Below are positions 62,277 to 64,000 of a DNA stretch of 64,000 bases, piece by piece. How positions within the stretch are numbered: position 1 is the stretch's first letter; each line of letters begins with the position of its first letter. The notes under the pieces are model-generated. The model did not search any database and was not told the origin of the DNA. It saw only the letters and a program-made list of their open reading frames with translations. Made by a program: the position numbers and the translations under genes. Source of the DNA: Xenorhabdus budapestensis (lineage in GTDB: Bacteria; Pseudomonadota; Gammaproteobacteria; Enterobacterales; Enterobacteriaceae); NCBI RefSeq assembly GCF_002632465.1, contig NZ_NIBS01000020.1, positions 1 through 64,000 of the forward strand. Reading direction: 5' to 3'.

Positions 62277-63341
62277 TCAATGGAGTAACGCAGGAAATCG
62301 AATCCCACTTTTTGCCAGATACCCCATATTGCGATACATGGCACAGGCAGCATCAATCAGAGACATTGCAATTGCTGCCCCGCTGCCTTCACCAAGACGC
62401 AGATCTAAATGCAGATAAGGCTGTAGCCCCAAATGCTGTAATGCCAATACTGCACCTTTTTCTGCTGACATATGAGATGGAATACAATAATCCCGAACAG
62501 AGGGAGCCATCTGAACTGCCGCCAGCGCAGATGCGTAAGAAATAAAGCCATCAAGGACGACCGGAACACCTGCTGCTGCTGCTCCCAAAATCACTCCTGC
62601 CATCCCCACAAGCTCAAACCCACCCACCTTTGCTAATACATCAAGAGGGGACTGCACATCAGGCTGATTCACATCAATAGCACGACGTACAACAGATTCT
62701 TTATGCCTGAGTCGTTCAATCGGCAAATTAGCGCCCAATCCAACCACATCACAGGGTTCGCTTCCGGTAAGGACACTGATGACTGCCGCTGCTGGTGTAG
62801 TATTTGCAATTCCCAGCTCTCCCACACCAAACACTGAAACTCCTGCTACAATACGCTGTTGAACTAGTTGTGCACTTGCCAATAATAATGCTTCTGCATA
62901 TTCATAAGGCATAGCTGGGCCTTGTGTAATATTGCCACAGCCCCTGGCTAATTTGAGGGATAGCAAATTATCTATTGGTTCACAATCGATACCAATATCT
63001 ACAGGCAAAACATGAGTATTGCTATTTTTCGCCAATACACAAACCCCTGTCAGCCCTTGCAACATATTCCGTGCCTGTATAGCCGTCACATTCCTGGGAG
63101 AAATAGCCACACCTTCATCATAAACGCCGTGATCAGCACACATAACGACGATCTCTTTTTGCAGATCTCGCAGATCTTCAATACCGGGCATTCCCGCAAG
63201 TTGTATTGCCAGAGTCTCCAGACGCCCCAGGCTGCCAATCGGTTTGACCAAACTGTTGATATGCTGTGCTGCTTTCTCCATTTTTGCCCGATCAAGTGGT
63301 TGAATTTTATCAAACAAAATCGACAAAGATTGAAAGGCCAT
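62277..63341 (-). CDS. cobT: nicotinate-nucleotide:dimethylbenzimidazole phosphoribosyltransferase
   Basis: The 354-residue protein fits Cob[56 protein letters not shown] and [20 protein letters not shown] (catalytic Glu region). It makes alpha-ribazole phosphate for the lower ligand of cobalamin. It lies 82 bp after cobS on the same strand. Confidence 0.95.
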   Translation of the reverse strand: MAFQSLSILFDKIQPLDRAKMEKAAQHINSLVKPIGSLGRLETLAIQLAGMPGIEDLRDLQKEIVVMCADHGVYDEGVAISPRNVTAIQARNMLQGLTGVCVLAKNSNTHVLPVDIGIDCEPIDNLLSLKLARGCGNITQGPAMPYEYAEALLLASAQLVQQRIVAGVSVFGVGELGIANTTPAAAVISVLTGSEPCDVVGLGANLPIERLRHKESVVRRAIDVNQPDVQSPLDVLAKVGGFELVGMAGVILGAAAAGVPVVLDGFISYASALAAVQMAPSVRDYCIPSHMSAEKGAVLALQHLGLQPYLHLDLRLGEGSGAAIAMSLIDAACAMYRNMGYLAKSGIRFPALLH

Positions 63342-63423
63342 AATTATCCTTCCGGCTACATTTCAGATTGGATGCTTAAAGAAAACCACATTCATTTACT
63401 CTCCATAAACCCATTTCTAAAAG

Positions 63424-64000
63424 CTATTTCCAAATCAAAATCAAAGTCAGTAAAAAAACCACTTCGCCTATTTCAATTGCCGCTCCCATCGTATCTCCGG
63501 TCTGCCCTCCCAACCGATAATTAAAATAGAGAGAAAGTAAAAAAATGGCGATCATCGTAACCATCATTGCAGATAATCCCTGCCAATCGCCAAGTATCAT
63601 CACCAATACTGTCCCTGTCAGTAAAACGAGTATCGTACCACGTGGAGTAATGCGACCAATATAACTGCTCCCCATCCCTTCATTTTCACGGGCATAACGC
63701 TGCTCAAACATCAAAAGCACAACAACAGTACGTCCAACAACAGGAGCACAGGATAATAAGGCTAATAACTTCAGGGGAGGATGATAGGCAAGTTCAACAA
63801 CAACAAGAATTTTAATGAGGATACAAAAAATCAGGGCCAGCCCGCCATACGTTCCAAGACGACTATCCTGCATAATTTCCAGCATTCTTTCCCTCTGACG
63901 GCTGGAGAAAATCCCGTCACAGGTATCAGCCAGACCATCTAAATGCAATCCGCCAGTCAGAAGCGCCAAAGCTAACGCATAACCGATTGCACCAATATAC
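63424..64000 (-). CDS. cobS: adenosylcobinamide-GDP ribazoletransferase (5' end outside window)
   Basis: The frame runs off the right edge, so the N-terminus (about 60 residues) is missing. It has the CobS motif [20 protein letters not shown], with [12 protein letters not shown] and [19 protein letters not shown], and several membrane segments. It joins adenosylcobinamide-GDP to alpha-ribazole in the last step of B12 assembly. In E. coli the order is cobU-cobS-cobT, so cobU probably lies just beyond the window. Confidence 0.93.
   Translation of the reverse strand, partial: YIGAIGYALALALLTGGLHLDGLADTCDGIFSSRQRERMLEIMQDSRLGTYGGLALIFCILIKILVVVELAYHPPLKLLALLSCAPVVGRTVVVLLMFEQRYARENEGMGSSYIGRITPRGTILVLLTGTVLVMILGDWQGLSAMMVTMIAIFLLSLYFNYRLGGQTGDTMGAAIEIGEVVFLLTLILIWK

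Noticed and set aside
1-64000. tRNA or rRNA genes
   Set aside because: No cloverleaf-like or rRNA sequence was noticed by eye on either strand; a tRNAscan-SE run would settle it.

Overview
The window looks like a Xenorhabdus chromosome (Morganellaceae, insect-pathogenic nematode symbionts). Three loci point there: a contiguous isocyanide synthase / Fe(II)-2OG oxygenase / glycosyltransferase operon (25.7-29.0 kb), as in the rhabduscin locus of Xenorhabdus; a methionine-rich AidA/PixA inclusion-body protein gene (12.7-13.3 kb); and a headless P2-like tail cluster (32.7-55.5 kb) of the xenorhabdicin (R-type tailocin) kind. The core genes are ordinary enterobacterial ones. The assignment rests on recognition of protein families, not on a database search.

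Layout. 0-9 kb is an AT-rich mosaic island. It holds a HEPN-like gene facing a three-gene operon (unknown protein, DUF4365 nuclease-like, DUF3644 HEPN-like) that looks like an undescribed defence cassette. Then come a VOC/bleomycin-resistance-like gene, an IS630-type element with a disabling internal deletion, the tail of an invasin-like gene and a piece of an ICE-type VirB4/TraC ATPase. 9.1-11.8 kb is an ato operon (atoD, atoA, atoE) whose atoB is cut to 16 codons. 12-14.2 kb has a frameshifted unknown gene, the PixA-like gene and a small SH3-like gene. 14.3-21.8 kb is the complete methylcitrate locus, prpR divergent from prpBCDE, with a readable sigma-54 promoter. 22-32.5 kb carries a putative glycosyltransferase, a GST, cytochrome b561-yceI, the rhabduscin-type operon, a decayed ClpP-like gene, a GNAT, aqpZ, ecotin and a YdcH protein.

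32.7-55.5 kb is the tailocin. Read from right to left it has a CI-type repressor, a DUF5347-like gene, a gpA-like replication protein, an SOS-boxed pair including a DinI-like gene, tail gene X, holin, SAR-like endolysin, nested Rz/Rz1, V, W, J, I, fibre H, sheath FI, tube FII, E/E' with the P2 frameshift heptamer, tape measure T, U, D and ogr. No capsid, portal, terminase, integrase or R/S tail-completion gene is visible. Between H and FI lies about 5 kb with two spare fibre tails in opposite orientations, an unknown gene and a family-25 glycosyltransferase gene. Three sites with an AAACC-NN-CGTTT/GGTTT core, like the crossover sites of Gin/Hin-type invertases, sit exactly where the fibre reading frames diverge. 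This suggests a host-range switch with an embedded LPS-modifying enzyme; no invertase gene is in the window.

55.5-64 kb returns to the chromosome: a GNAT, a bactofilin, an AraC-type regulator, queH, an SDR gene, an acyl-CoA synthetase and cobT with a cobS cut by the window edge.
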